A DNA stretch of 16,457 nucleotides, taken from assembly GCA_023399455.1 (NCBI GenBank), contig JAEWPN010000119.1, positions 1 through 16,457 on the forward strand, in the 5' to 3' direction. Positions within the stretch are counted from its first letter, which is position 1. Every line of letters begins with the position of its first letter. Shown piece after piece: positions 6,468 through 13,862 of the stretch. The position numbers and the translations under genes were made by a program. The notes under the pieces are model-generated. The model was not told where the DNA came from. It worked only from the letters and a program-made list of their open reading frames with translations, and ran no database searches. Source of the DNA: Bacillota bacterium (GTDB lineage: Bacteria > Bacillota > Clostridia > Lachnospirales > Lachnospiraceae).

Positions 6468-6635
6468 TTTTCAGTGTATAACACTTTTTATATTTTTTCA
6501 AGAGTTTTTTTATTTGTTTTGTTCATTTTTTATACTTTTGTGAGTTTTAAACAGTTTTAAATATAATTTTTTCAAGCTTTTGCACAATTATGATTTCTTT
6601 TTCTTCTATATAATGCGTTTGAGACAATTGTTTTT

Positions 6636-6650
6636 TAAATCGTTTTCGTA
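6636..6650 (+). promoter_or_regulatory. Operator-like motif, copy 2
   Basis: TAAATCGTTTTCGTA, differing from copy 1 by one base, in the middle of the AT-rich gap and far from any promoter I can identify. It may serve as an auxiliary site for looping. Confidence 0.45.
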
Positions 6651-6793
6651 CAGTCGACAAATTTATGTTTTTTAAGACATTTTTTGCACGCAAATAAAAA
6701 AACCTTAATTTTACTGATATTTTACGCGGTTTCGTCTTGCATTATAAAAATATATTCTGTATAATTTAATTCGCGAAGAATTTTGTCTTTTAC

Positions 6794-6822
6794 TTGACTT
6801 TTACTTAATCGTTTTCTATAAT
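6794..6822 (+). promoter_or_regulatory. Sigma A promoter of the cellobiose phosphorylase gene
   Basis: TTGACT (6794-6799), exactly 17 bases, TATAAT (6817-6822). The predicted start near 6829 gives a leader of about 187 bases. The spacer contains operator-like motif copy 3, which runs into the -10, so a bound repressor would block RNA polymerase. Confidence 0.8.
6805..6819 (+). promoter_or_regulatory. Operator-like motif, copy 3, inside the phosphorylase promoter
   Basis: TTAATCGTTTTCTAT lies between the -35 and -10 of the strong promoter at 6794-6822 and overlaps the -10. This position is the best evidence that the four-copy motif is a repressor site. Confidence 0.65.
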
Positions 6823-6850
6823 GCATTTTTAAGAGGTATTTTTGCTGTCA

Positions 6851-6865
6851 TTAATTGTTTTCGTA
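6851..6865 (+). promoter_or_regulatory. Operator-like motif, copy 4
   Basis: TTAATTGTTTTCGTA, one base different from copy 1, about 22-36 bases downstream of the predicted transcription start and 46 bases from copy 3. A second bound repressor here would reinforce the block. Confidence 0.55.
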
Positions 6866-6944
6866 CATATATTTAGAATTCAAAGCGGTTTTAAACATGA
6901 TGGATTTATATTTTATGCTCTTACTTATTAGGATAGGGAGGATA

Positions 6945-7001
6945 GGTTGAAAATCAAAAGATTTTTTCAACATCCTGATTTATACGTGTGTTAAATCACA
7001 C
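6945..7001 (+). other. Two hairpins in the phosphorylase leader
   Basis: GTTGAAAATC (6946-6955) pairs with GATTTTTTCAAC (6960-6971), with a two-base bulge; GTGTG (6986-6990) pairs with CACAC (6997-7001), ending 4 bases before the AGGAG ribosome site at 7006-7010. They could influence translation or mRNA stability. No known riboswitch pattern was recognised in the leader. Confidence 0.4.
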
Positions 7002-7015
7002 AGATAGGAGTTATT

Positions 7016-9451
7016 ATGAAATTTGGATTTTTTGACGATAGCAAGAAGGAGTACGTCATTACAACCCCGAGGACGCCCCTTCCGTGGATTAACTATCTTG
7101 GATGCAATGAGTTTTTCAGCATTATTTCCAATACCTGCGGCGGATACTCATTTTATAAAGACGCGAAGCTTTTACGCCTTACCAGATATCGTTACAACGA
7201 TGTTCCCGGCGACGTAAACGGTAAATACTTTTTTATTAAGGATGGCGATACTATATGGAATCCCGGCTGGCAGCCTTCAAAGACCGAGCTGGATTCCTAT
7301 GAATGCCGTCACGGCATTGGATACAGCCGTTTTACTTCATCCAAGAACAATGTACAGGCTCAGGTTCTTAGCTTTGTTCCCCTGACCGATAATTGCGAGA
7401 TCAGTTCGCTTAAGCTGACCAACAATTCCTCTTCCGTGAAGACGCTTTCGCTCTTCTCATATGTGGAATGGTGCCTTTGGAACGCAGATGACGATATGAA
7501 GAACTTCCAGCGCAATTTGAGCATCGGAGAAGTGGAGGTCGTTGGCTCCACGATTTATCATAAAACAGAATACAGAGAACGCCGGAATCACTACGCCGTT
7601 TACTCTGTGAACTCAGAAATCGACGGCTTCGATACGAGCCGCGATGATTTCTTGGGCGCTTACCGCGGTGCCGACGCACCCTTGGCGGTAGAAAACGGCG
7701 CATGTACAGGTTCCATCGCCAGCGGCTGGTCTCCCATAGCTGCTCACCAGCTCAATCTTTCCTTGCAGCCCGGCGAGACGAAATCCTTCGTCTTTGTACT
7801 CGGCTATCTGGAAAATCCACAGGATGAAAAATGGGAGGCTCATGGGATAATCAATAAGAAGCCGGCAGATGAAATGCTGTCCAGGTATCAAACGGACGAG
7901 GATGTGGATAATGCCTTTGCTCAGTTGAACAGCTATTGGGATGGTCTGCTTTCCAAATATACGGTCAAGTCCGCGAACGATAAAGTGGACCGTATGGTAA
8001 ATATCTGGAACCAATATCAGTGTATGATAACCTTCAACATGTCCCGTTCCGCATCCTATTATGAATCCGGTATCGGAAGGGGTATGGGCTTCCGCGATTC
8101 CTGTCAGGATCTTCTCGGTTTCGTTCATCTCATTCCCGACCGTGCACGAGAAAGGATTATCGATATCGCTTCTACCCAGTTCCAGGACGGAAGCGCATAT
8201 CATCAGTATCAGCCCCTTACAAAGAAGGGTAATTCCGACATCGGCAGCGGATTCAATGACGATCCGTTATGGCTCATCGCAGGAACAAGCGCTTATGTCC
8301 GGGAAACGGGAGACGTTTCCATATTGACCGAAATGGTGCCCTTCGATAACGACGCTTCCGTTGCGGCACCGCTCATGGAACATTTAAGGCGCTCGTTAGA
8401 TTACATCGTAACACACAAGGGACCTCACAATCTGCCTCTGATCGGACGTGCCGATTGGAACGACTGTCTGAACCTGAATTGCTTTTCCGAGCATCCCGGA
8501 GAGTCTTTCCAGACCTTCGGCCCCAGTGAAGGGCCTGTGGCTGAGTCCATATTTATTGCCGGCATGTTCGTTAAATATGGCGAAGAATACGCACAGCTTT
8601 GTGAATTGATGGGAATGCCCACAGAAGCGGAAAGGGCCAGAAAAGAAGTCAGGCTCATGAACGAGGCAATTTTAAAAGATGGCTGGGATGGCGAATGGTT
8701 TATCCGCGCTTACGATGCCTACAGCAATAAGGTCGGTTCCAGGGAATGCGAAGAGGGACAGATCTTCATAGAGCCTCAGGGCTTTTGCTCCCTTGCCGGA
8801 GTCGGCATAAAAGAAGGATTGGCGAAAAAAGCTTTGGATTCCGTAAAAGAAAAGCTGGATACCGAATACGGCGTTATGATTCTGCAGCCGGCTTATACGA
8901 AATATCATCTGGAGCTGGGAGAGGTTTCCTCTTATCCTCCGGGCTACAAAGAGAACGCGGGTATCTTCTGCCACAATAACCCTTGGGTCTCCATTGCTGA
9001 GACGGTAATAGGACGCGGAGACCGCGCTTTTGAAATCTATCGGAAGACTTGCCCTGCTTATGTTGAAGAAATCAGCGAGATTCACAGAACGGAGCCTTAT
9101 GTATATGCGCAGATGGTCGCCGGACGCGATGCGAAATTCCATGGCGAAGCGAAGAACAGCTGGCTGACCGGTACTGCCGCTTGGACCTTTGTCAATATAT
9201 CACAATATATTTTAGGCTTGTATCCAACTCACACGGGACTTTCCATCGATCCCTGTGTTCCGAAGAACTTCGGAGATTTCGAGCTGACCAGACAATTCCG
9301 CGAAGGCAATTATACGATCAAAGTTCAAAACCCAGACAATGCGGAAAAAGGGGTAAAGCAAATTTATGTGGACGGGATTCCGATAAAAGGATGTGTCATC
9401 CCCTATATAAAGGGAAAGGCCTCCTACGATGTAACAGTTATAATGGGCTAG
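7016..9451 (+). CDS. Cellobiose phosphorylase (GH94)
   Basis: The protein has 811 residues, the usual length of clostridial cellobiose phosphorylases. It begins [20 protein letters not shown], matching the family's start, and keeps characteristic blocks such as [24 protein letters not shown]-like [14 protein letters not shown] and [20 protein letters not shown]. The N-terminal beta-sandwich (about 1-280) is followed by a helical linker and an (alpha/alpha)6 barrel. The barrel carries [14 protein letters not shown] near residue 393 and [10 protein letters not shown] with D480/D483; the Asp of this DWND motif is the family's general acid. A small C-terminal beta domain ends the protein. It converts cellobiose plus phosphate to glucose 1-phosphate and glucose in the cytoplasm. 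There is no signal peptide. It starts at an ATG with AGGAG 5 bases upstream, is divergent from the lacI-type gene, and should supply the enzyme that uses sugar brought in by the transporter. Cellodextrin phosphorylase is less likely given length and motifs. Confidence 0.95.
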   Translation: MKFGFFDDSKKEYVITTPRTPLPWINYLGCNEFFSIISNTCGGYSFYKDAKLLRLTRYRYNDVPGDVNGKYFFIKDGDTIWNPGWQPSKTELDSYECRHGIGYSRFTSSKNNVQAQVLSFVPLTDNCEISSLKLTNNSSSVKTLSLFSYVEWCLWNADDDMKNFQRNLSIGEVEVVGSTIYHKTEYRERRNHYAVYSVNSEIDGFDTSRDDFLGAYRGADAPLAVENGACTGSIASGWSPIAAHQLNLSLQPGETKSFVFVLGYLENPQDEKWEAHGIINKKPADEMLSRYQTDEDVDNAFAQLNSYWDGLLSKYTVKSANDKVDRMVNIWNQYQCMITFNMSRSASYYESGIGRGMGFRDSCQDLLGFVHLIPDRARERIIDIASTQFQDGSAYHQYQPLTKKGNSDIGSGFNDDPLWLIAGTSAYVRETGDVSILTEMVPFDNDASVAAPLMEHLRRSLDYIVTHKGPHNLPLIGRADWNDCLNLNCFSEHPGESFQTFGPSEGPVAESIFIAGMFVKYGEEYAQLCELMGMPTEAERARKEVRLMNEAILKDGWDGEWFIRAYDAYSNKVGSRECEEGQIFIEPQGFCSLAGVGIKEGLAKKALDSVKEKLDTEYGVMILQPAYTKYHLELGEVSSYPPGYKENAGIFCHNNPWVSIAETVIGRGDRAFEIYRKTCPAYVEEISEIHRTEPYVYAQMVAGRDAKFHGEAKNSWLTGTAAWTFVNISQYILGLYPTHTGLSIDPCVPKNFGDFELTRQFREGNYTIKVQNPDNAEKGVKQIYVDGIPIKGCVIPYIKGKASYDVTVIMG

Positions 9452-9463
9452 AAACTCATTAAT

Positions 9464-9512
9464 AAACTCCTGCTGGAAACGCCAAACGCGTATCCTTGCA
9501 GGAGTTTTTATA
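9464..9512 (+). terminator. Terminator of the phosphorylase gene, possibly bidirectional
   Basis: AAACTCCTGC (9464-9473) and GCAGGAGTTT (9498-9507) form a 10-bp stem, with a second inner stem GGAAACGC/GCGTATCC with one mismatch, followed on the plus strand by TTTTTA. On the minus strand the stem is followed only by ATTAATG, so it is a weaker terminator for the converging cls gene. Confidence 0.85.
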
Positions 9513-9519
9513 TCGCTTT

Positions 9520-11064
9520 TTACATCAACGGCCCAAACAGCCGAAGTACTCTTCCCATAAGCTTTAAGGGCATCGGAATCTTCTTATAATACATCATGTC
9601 TATTTCAATGCAGCGCTTAAGGGTCTCAGCAAAATCCGTCTCTGCGTCGGCTACCGCCTCGTTTCTATACAGATAAACGCCGCATTCAAAATGATGATAC
9701 AGGCTGCGATAGTCAAGATTTACCGTTCCTACTATTGCTTTCTCATCGTCGGAGACAAAAACCTTGGCGTGTACAAAGCCCGGCTCGTATTCGTATACTT
9801 TTACGCCTGCTCCCAGTAAATCGGGGTAATAGGTGCGGGAAATAGCAAAGACCGCTTTTTTATCCGGAATGTGAGGAACGATCAGCTTGACGTCCACACC
9901 TCTTCTGGCCGCATACTGAAGAACATCCAGCAGCGCATTATCCACGATAAAATAAGGAGTCATGATATGCACATAGCTCGTCGCCTGATTTATCACGTCC
10001 ATATAAATAGTCTCCGCCACATTTTCCGGCGTCGCCGGGCCGTCTCCGTAAGGGATTACGAAACCGGAGCTTCTCACAGCTTTCTTTTCATTCTTACGGA
10101 TATATTTGGAATAATCCTCAGTCGCCGCTTCTGATATATTCCACATTTGCAGGAACATAAGGGTAAAGCTTTTCACAGCATCCCCCTCCACCTTAATCGC
10201 TGCATCCTTCCAATGTCCGAATCTGACCACCTCGTTAATATATTCGTCCGCCATGTTAACTCCGCCGGTATATGCCGTTTTGCCGTCTATGACGAGAATC
10301 TTCCTATGGTCTCTGTTGTTCTGGGCTGTGGACAGAAGAGGGATAATGGGAGAAAACATCTTTGTCTTTATCCCGCAGGCATCCAATTGCTTGGGATAGG
10401 AATACGGAAGGAGCAAAAGGGAGCACATGCCGTCATACATAAACCGGACCTCCACTCCTTCCTTCACCTTTTCCTTAAGGATTTCCAGAATGGAATCCCA
10501 CATCCGCCCTCTCTCCACGATGAAATATTCCAAAAAGATGAACTCCTTTGCCCCCTTTAGTTCCTTCAGCAAGTCGGCAAACTTCTCCTCCCCCGTGGGA
10601 AAATAAGTGACCGAAGCTCCACCATACGCAGGAAAGCCTCCCTCCGCTTCCACATAACGGCTTAGATTAGCCAAATGAGCATTAGAAATTTCCATTCTTT
10701 TTCTCGTCTTCTCATCGGTATGGAGATATTCCTGCGTTTCCTTCCTGCGCTTGTTCAGACGCTTTTTCATGCCCAGGTTCGTCCAGTCTCCTACGATGAA
10801 CAGGTATAGCAGCGCACCGAATACCGGAGCTGCGCAAATGGGTATGACCCAGGCCAGCTTGAATTCCGGCATCTCATCCTTGTTGATGATATAAATCAGA
10901 AGGGCTGCACTTATAAATACCATCACCACAAAATATACTTGCGAATACTCTTCAAGCCATCTGAAACCGGCGATCAGCCAAAAAAGCTGTATAAGCAGAA
11001 GGATAAGAGTAACCATCGTCCTGCTGAAAATTATTTTAAAAACTATGCCAATGAACCTTTTCAC
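9520..11064 (-). CDS. cls: Cardiolipin synthase (phospholipase D family)
   Basis: The protein has 514 residues. Two N-terminal membrane segments (about 16-34 and 42-60) and a short third hydrophobic stretch (70-92) anchor it. Two HKD motifs form the phospholipase D-type active site: HRKILVID (H253, K255, D260), followed by GKTAYTGGVN, and HAKVFVSD (H432, K434, D439), followed by GTVNLDYRSL. This is the classic bacterial cardiolipin synthase layout, joining two phosphatidylglycerols to cardiolipin and glycerol at the membrane. The start is a GTG at 11064 with GAAGG and GGTGG sequences upstream. It lies after the rubrerythrin gene but behind that gene's terminator, so it is probably a separate unit or receives read-through; no clear promoter of its own was found in the short gap. 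Confidence 0.93.
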   Translation of the reverse strand: MKRFIGIVFKIIFSRTMVTLILLLIQLFWLIAGFRWLEEYSQVYFVVMVFISAALLIYIINKDEMPEFKLAWVIPICAAPVFGALLYLFIVGDWTNLGMKKRLNKRRKETQEYLHTDEKTRKRMEISNAHLANLSRYVEAEGGFPAYGGASVTYFPTGEEKFADLLKELKGAKEFIFLEYFIVERGRMWDSILEILKEKVKEGVEVRFMYDGMCSLLLLPYSYPKQLDACGIKTKMFSPIIPLLSTAQNNRDHRKILVIDGKTAYTGGVNMADEYINEVVRFGHWKDAAIKVEGDAVKSFTLMFLQMWNISEAATEDYSKYIRKNEKKAVRSSGFVIPYGDGPATPENVAETIYMDVINQATSYVHIMTPYFIVDNALLDVLQYAARRGVDVKLIVPHIPDKKAVFAISRTYYPDLLGAGVKVYEYEPGFVHAKVFVSDDEKAIVGTVNLDYRSLYHHFECGVYLYRNEAVADAETDFAETLKRCIEIDMMYYKKIPMPLKLMGRVLRLFGPLM

Positions 11065-11089
11065 GGCCTTCGTCCACCCTTCACATTTG

Positions 11090-11126
11090 TAAAAATCCGG
11101 TAAAACTTAAGGAAGCTTTACCGGAT
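11090..11126 (-). terminator. Terminator of the rubrerythrin gene
   Basis: On the minus strand ATCCGGTAAA (11117-11126) pairs with TTTACCGGAT (11095-11104) and is followed by TTTT. It lies 24 bases after the rubrerythrin stop. Confidence 0.85.
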
Positions 11127-11149
11127 GTGCTTATTCTACGCCACTTATC

Positions 11150-11689
11150 TTAATAATTCTCAGCTCTAACCTGAAAATATGACTGCGGATGATCGCAAAC
11201 AGGACATATCTGAGGCGCTTTCTTTCCTACATGGATATGACCGCAGTTCGCACACTGCCAGATAACATCTCCATCCTTCGAGAATACTGCATCCCCCTCG
11301 ATATTCGCAAGAAGCTTAAGATACCTCTCCTCGTGCTCCTTTTCGATCTTCGCTACGCTTTCGAACAGCATCGCGATTTTAGTGAAGCCTTCTTCTTTCG
11401 CCTCTTTGGCAAACTTGGCATACATATCTGTCCATTCGTAATTCTCGCCTGCCGCTGCATCTTTCAGATTATCCATGGTACTGCCAATGCCGTCATGAAG
11501 AAGCTTGAACCATATTTTCGCATGCTCTTTCTCATTATTCGCCGTCTCTTCGAAAAGAGCCGCTATCTGAACATACCCGTCTTTCTTCGCCTTAGAAGCA
11601 TAATATGTATATTTATTTCTTGCTTCGGATTCTCCTGCGAATGCTGTTTTCAAGTTAGCCTCTGTTTTTGTACCCTTTAAATCTGCCAT
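11150..11689 (-). CDS. rbr: Rubrerythrin
   Basis: The protein has 179 residues when started at the ATG at 11689. That start has AGGAG 9 bases upstream; the in-frame ATG at 11695 would leave only 3 bases. The N-terminal four-helix ferritin-like domain carries the di-iron ligands: E20, the ExxH pairs E53/H56 and E116/H119, and an acidic GENYEW block around 81-86. The C-terminal rubredoxin domain has CANCG (C146, C149) and CPVCDHP (C162, C165), which bind one iron. It reduces hydrogen peroxide to water in the cytoplasm of anaerobes, taking electrons from rubredoxin or NAD(P)H-dependent partners. It follows the PerR-like gene after about 90 bases on the same strand with no clear promoter between, so co-transcription and PerR control are likely. 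Confidence 0.95.
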   Translation of the reverse strand: MADLKGTKTEANLKTAFAGESEARNKYTYYASKAKKDGYVQIAALFEETANNEKEHAKIWFKLLHDGIGSTMDNLKDAAAGENYEWTDMYAKFAKEAKEEGFTKIAMLFESVAKIEKEHEERYLKLLANIEGDAVFSKDGDVIWQCANCGHIHVGKKAPQICPVCDHPQSYFQVRAENY

Positions 11690-11779
11690 AGTCATGTTCT
11701 CCTTTTCTTTTTGATTATTTTTACGGTTTCTTGAGATTATTATCCCGTCTGCCGCTCGTGCACCCCATTACCGATTCGG

Positions 11780-12199
11780 TCAACAGTCTGCCGCATCCGT
11801 GTCATTTTCAACGACACTTTTGTCACATTCCTCACAAATTCCTTCGAAAAGCAAGGTATGCCCTATAATTCGATAGCCATATGAGCATTCAATTTCCTCC
11901 TCAAGCGCAGGAAATTTCTTCATACTTACATTGCTGATTCTGCCGCATTTCTTACACTGCACATGATAATGCTTCTCAATCTCGTAGTCGAACCTATCCC
12001 CTCCCCCGGCATTGGATATCCGAAGTATGCGTCCTTCTTCAGCCATCCGGTTCAGTATTCGAAAAACGGTGGCACGGCTAATAGACGAATGCTTATTGCA
12101 GATTTCAATATAAATGGCATCCGCCGTAGGGTGATCGTGCATCTGACGTAAGGTCTGAGCCACGATTTCCTGCTGTATAGTATTTCTGCGTTCCGCCAT
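11780..12199 (-). CDS. perR: Fur-family regulator, PerR-like
   Basis: The protein has 139 residues from the ATG at 12199, preceded by AAGGGG 8 bases upstream; a longer in-frame start at 12241 adds an unrelated-looking leader and has no site. A winged helix spans about 10-65 (HPTADAIYIEICNKHSSISR, then ATVFRILN). The metal region reads GDRFDYEIEKHYHVQCKKCG, and CxxC pairs at C82/C85 and C122/C125 form the structural zinc site. By alignment by eye with Bacillus subtilis PerR, H23, D71, H77 and H79 match H37, D85, H91 and H93, but the D104 position is Asn (N90). It sits directly before rubrerythrin, as PerR often does in anaerobes. Its promoter contains a Fur/PerR-type palindrome, so it probably represses itself and rbr until oxidised by peroxide. 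Fur or Zur remain possible. Confidence 0.85.
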   Translation of the reverse strand: MAERRNTIQQEIVAQTLRQMHDHPTADAIYIEICNKHSSISRATVFRILNRMAEEGRILRISNAGGGDRFDYEIEKHYHVQCKKCGRISNVSMKKFPALEEEIECSYGYRIIGHTLLFEGICEECDKSVVENDTDAADC

Positions 12200-12334
12200 G
12201 AGAATCACCCCTTCGTTATTCTCCCGAAAGCAACAAACCAAATGGACATGCAGCTTGCAATGCCTTCAGTCTTCATGCCTCGCAGCTGGCTGCAAGGTAT
12301 TTGACTCTGCTCTGACATCATCAAATTATATGCT

Positions 12335-12353
12335 AATAATACTCAGTATCATT
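12335..12353 (-). promoter_or_regulatory. Fur/PerR-type operator upstream of the perR-like gene
   Basis: On the minus strand AATGATACT, one base (G), AGTATTATT: a 9-1-9 palindrome with a single mismatch, the spacing and composition of Fur/PerR boxes. It lies at about +1 to +20 of the predicted transcript from the promoter at 12360-12387. Confidence 0.65.
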
Positions 12354-12359
12354 AAATAT

Positions 12360-12387
12360 ATAATACCATATTGATAAAATTTGTCAA
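12360..12387 (-). promoter_or_regulatory. Promoter of the perR-rubrerythrin unit
   Basis: On the minus strand TTGACA (12382-12387), a 16-base spacer and TATTAT (12360-12365), with TG one base upstream of the -10. It reads toward perR; the leader would be about 155 bases. That leader holds an imperfect GC-rich hairpin region but no recognised regulatory RNA. Confidence 0.7.
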
Positions 12388-12396
12388 TATGGTATT
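12362..12396. other. Perfect 13-bp palindrome over the perR promoter
   Basis: AATACCATATTGA (12362-12374) and TCAATATGGTATT (12384-12396) are perfect inverted arms with a 9-base centre (TAAAATTTG) that is itself nearly symmetric. It begins 10 bases after the stop of the radical SAM gene and covers the -35 and most of the -10 of the perR promoter. It could be a terminator of the upstream four-gene run (although no long T-run follows, only ATATATTT) or a repressor site. Confidence 0.7.
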
Positions 12397-12405
12397 GCTA
12401 TTGTT

Positions 12406-13011
12406 TTAATCCTCCCACGGTCTGATACGATACGAAACACCTAAGAGATCACAGATTTTCAGGCATTCTTCCTGCTCCTCTTCAGTAATTGCAGTTTCTA
12501 CCGTTGTAAGTATAACCTTAGGCACATACCGTTTTACATTTTCAGCAAATATCAAAAGTGCATCGAAAGCCTCTTCTCCGAATTTATTCCGGGTTAACCT
12601 GTAATATTCCTCTCTGTTGGGCGTATTCAAGCTTATGGATATAGTGTCCACACAGCCGTCAAACATAGGCGCCGTATTCTTTTTATGGATTAAATCGGAG
12701 AGTCCGTTAGTATTTACCCGTATCGGAAGCCTGAACTTCTCTTTTACGTATCCTGCTATTTCCAAAAGCTCCTCCAACCGCTCGGTAGGCTCTCCAAAAC
12801 CGCAAAATACTACCTCCTTATATTTAGTCATATCAAATTTTTCGAATTCGTCCTTTACCTCCTGCACAGACGGTTCCCTTTCCAGCCAGAGGCTGCCCGA
12901 CTGATTCATTTCCTCCCTCGTCTGTCTCAGGCAAAACGTGCAGGCGCAAGGGCAGCGGTTAGTCAAATTCACATACAGATTATCGTGCACTTCATATAAA
13001 ATTGTCATCAT
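12406..13011 (-). CDS. TatD-associated radical SAM protein
   Basis: The protein has 201 residues. It starts MMTILYEVHDNLYVNLTNRC and has the radical SAM cluster motif CPCACTFC (C20, C24, C27), which binds a 4Fe-4S cluster and S-adenosylmethionine. It continues with GFGEPTERL around 71-79, the glycine-rich SAM-contact motif, and NTNGL further on. Length and N-terminal pattern match the family of small radical SAM proteins usually found beside a TatD nuclease gene. No TatD gene is in the window; instead it lies 14 bases after the pyridoxal kinase gene and is the last gene of a tight run. A GAAAGG site lies 10 bases before the ATG at 13011 (a second ATG follows at 13008). The substrate is unknown. 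Confidence 0.85.
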   Translation of the reverse strand: MMTILYEVHDNLYVNLTNRCPCACTFCLRQTREEMNQSGSLWLEREPSVQEVKDEFEKFDMTKYKEVVFCGFGEPTERLEELLEIAGYVKEKFRLPIRVNTNGLSDLIHKKNTAPMFDGCVDTISISLNTPNREEYYRLTRNKFGEEAFDALLIFAENVKRYVPKVILTTVETAITEEEQEECLKICDLLGVSYRIRPWED

Positions 13012-13025
13012 AACGATTATACCTT

Positions 13026-13862
13026 TCAGTTTCTCTTCAGTGTATACAAAACTTCTTCAAAGCATACACCATCGGTCTGTGGAATGACCATCTCCACGGA
13101 TTTCACAATACATTTCTTCACAAAGTCGGAAGCCTTCTTTACAGACCGGTCAAAATCCACTCCGTTTACAGCGTCCGCCGCTATAATAGAAGCGAACACA
13201 TCTCCCGTTCCCGAGCGTTCTGTTCCCGCTTTATGAATGCGCATAAGCTTCGGCTCCTTCCCTCTTTCCATTACATAATTCGCAATGAATTCGCCTTGCG
13301 GGATCCCTGTAATAACTACTTTCGCCGGGCCGCGGCAAGAAAGTGCCTCCGCCATGACATACAATTCTTTTTTCTTCCAGCCGGCTTCCTTATACGGCGT
13401 CTTCGTCAGCTTACAACATTCCGTCAGGTTGGGCGTTATAATATCAGCATATGCCACCAACCGTCCCATTTCCTCACACATCTCATCCGTGTAGGTCGCA
13501 TACATCCTGCCGTGATCGCCCATCACCGGATCGATTACAACCGTAGTCCTGTCGCTTCGAAATTCTTCGATAAAGCGGATTACCGTTTCTATCTGTTTCC
13601 TGGAACCTAAGAATCCGGAAGCAATTCCCTCGAACTCCAGCTCCAGCTTATGCCACTTGGAAATATAGGTCTCTATTCTATCCGTATAATCATCAAAAAA
13701 GAAATCCTCGAATCCGGTATGGTTGGAAAAAATAGAAGTGGGTACCGGACAGCACTGTACTCCCATATAGGAGATGATCGGCATCGATACCGTGAGAGAG
13801 CATCGCCCGAAACCGGATAAATCGTTAATTACCGCTATTTTCTTTTGATTGTTATGAGACAT
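13026..13862 (-). CDS. pdxY: Pyridoxal/pyridoxamine kinase (PfkB/ribokinase-like)
   Basis: The protein has 278 residues from the ATG at 13862, which has GAGGGA 7 bases upstream and overlaps the end of the HD-GYP gene by 11 bases. A longer in-frame ATG at 13901 lies inside that gene and lacks a site. The start KKIAVINDLSGFGRCSLTVS matches pyridoxamine kinases. VIDPVMGDHG (about 110-119) and TPNLTE (143-148) follow the family pattern. AGTERSGTGDVFAS holds the catalytic Asp of the GTGD motif (about 218-221). It phosphorylates pyridoxal, pyridoxamine or pyridoxine with ATP in the vitamin B6 salvage pathway, in the cytoplasm. Its overlap with a c-di-GMP gene and a following radical SAM gene is unusual and gives no functional hint that I recognise. 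Which B6 form is preferred cannot be told from sequence. Confidence 0.9.
   Translation of the reverse strand: MSHNNQKKIAVINDLSGFGRCSLTVSMPIISYMGVQCCPVPTSIFSNHTGFEDFFFDDYTDRIETYISKWHKLELEFEGIASGFLGSRKQIETVIRFIEEFRSDRTTVVIDPVMGDHGRMYATYTDEMCEEMGRLVAYADIITPNLTECCKLTKTPYKEAGWKKKELYVMAEALSCRGPAKVVITGIPQGEFIANYVMERGKEPKLMRIHKAGTERSGTGDVFASIIAADAVNGVDFDRSVKKASDFVKKCIVKSVEMVIPQTDGVCFEEVLYTLKRN

Noticed and set aside
6353..7015. Catabolite control (CcpA) cre site in the lacI-phosphorylase gap
   Set aside because: The four CGTTTTC motifs resemble the right half of cre, but the left half (TGnAA) is missing in every copy, so a LacI-type local operator is preferred.
7613..8203. Minus-strand frame of 196 codons inside the phosphorylase gene
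   Set aside because: It is antisense to conserved GH94 sequence, lacks a ribosome site and family features; a shadow of codon use on the other strand.
8672..9142. Minus-strand frame of 156 codons inside the phosphorylase gene
   Set aside because: Antisense shadow of GH94 catalytic-domain coding sequence.
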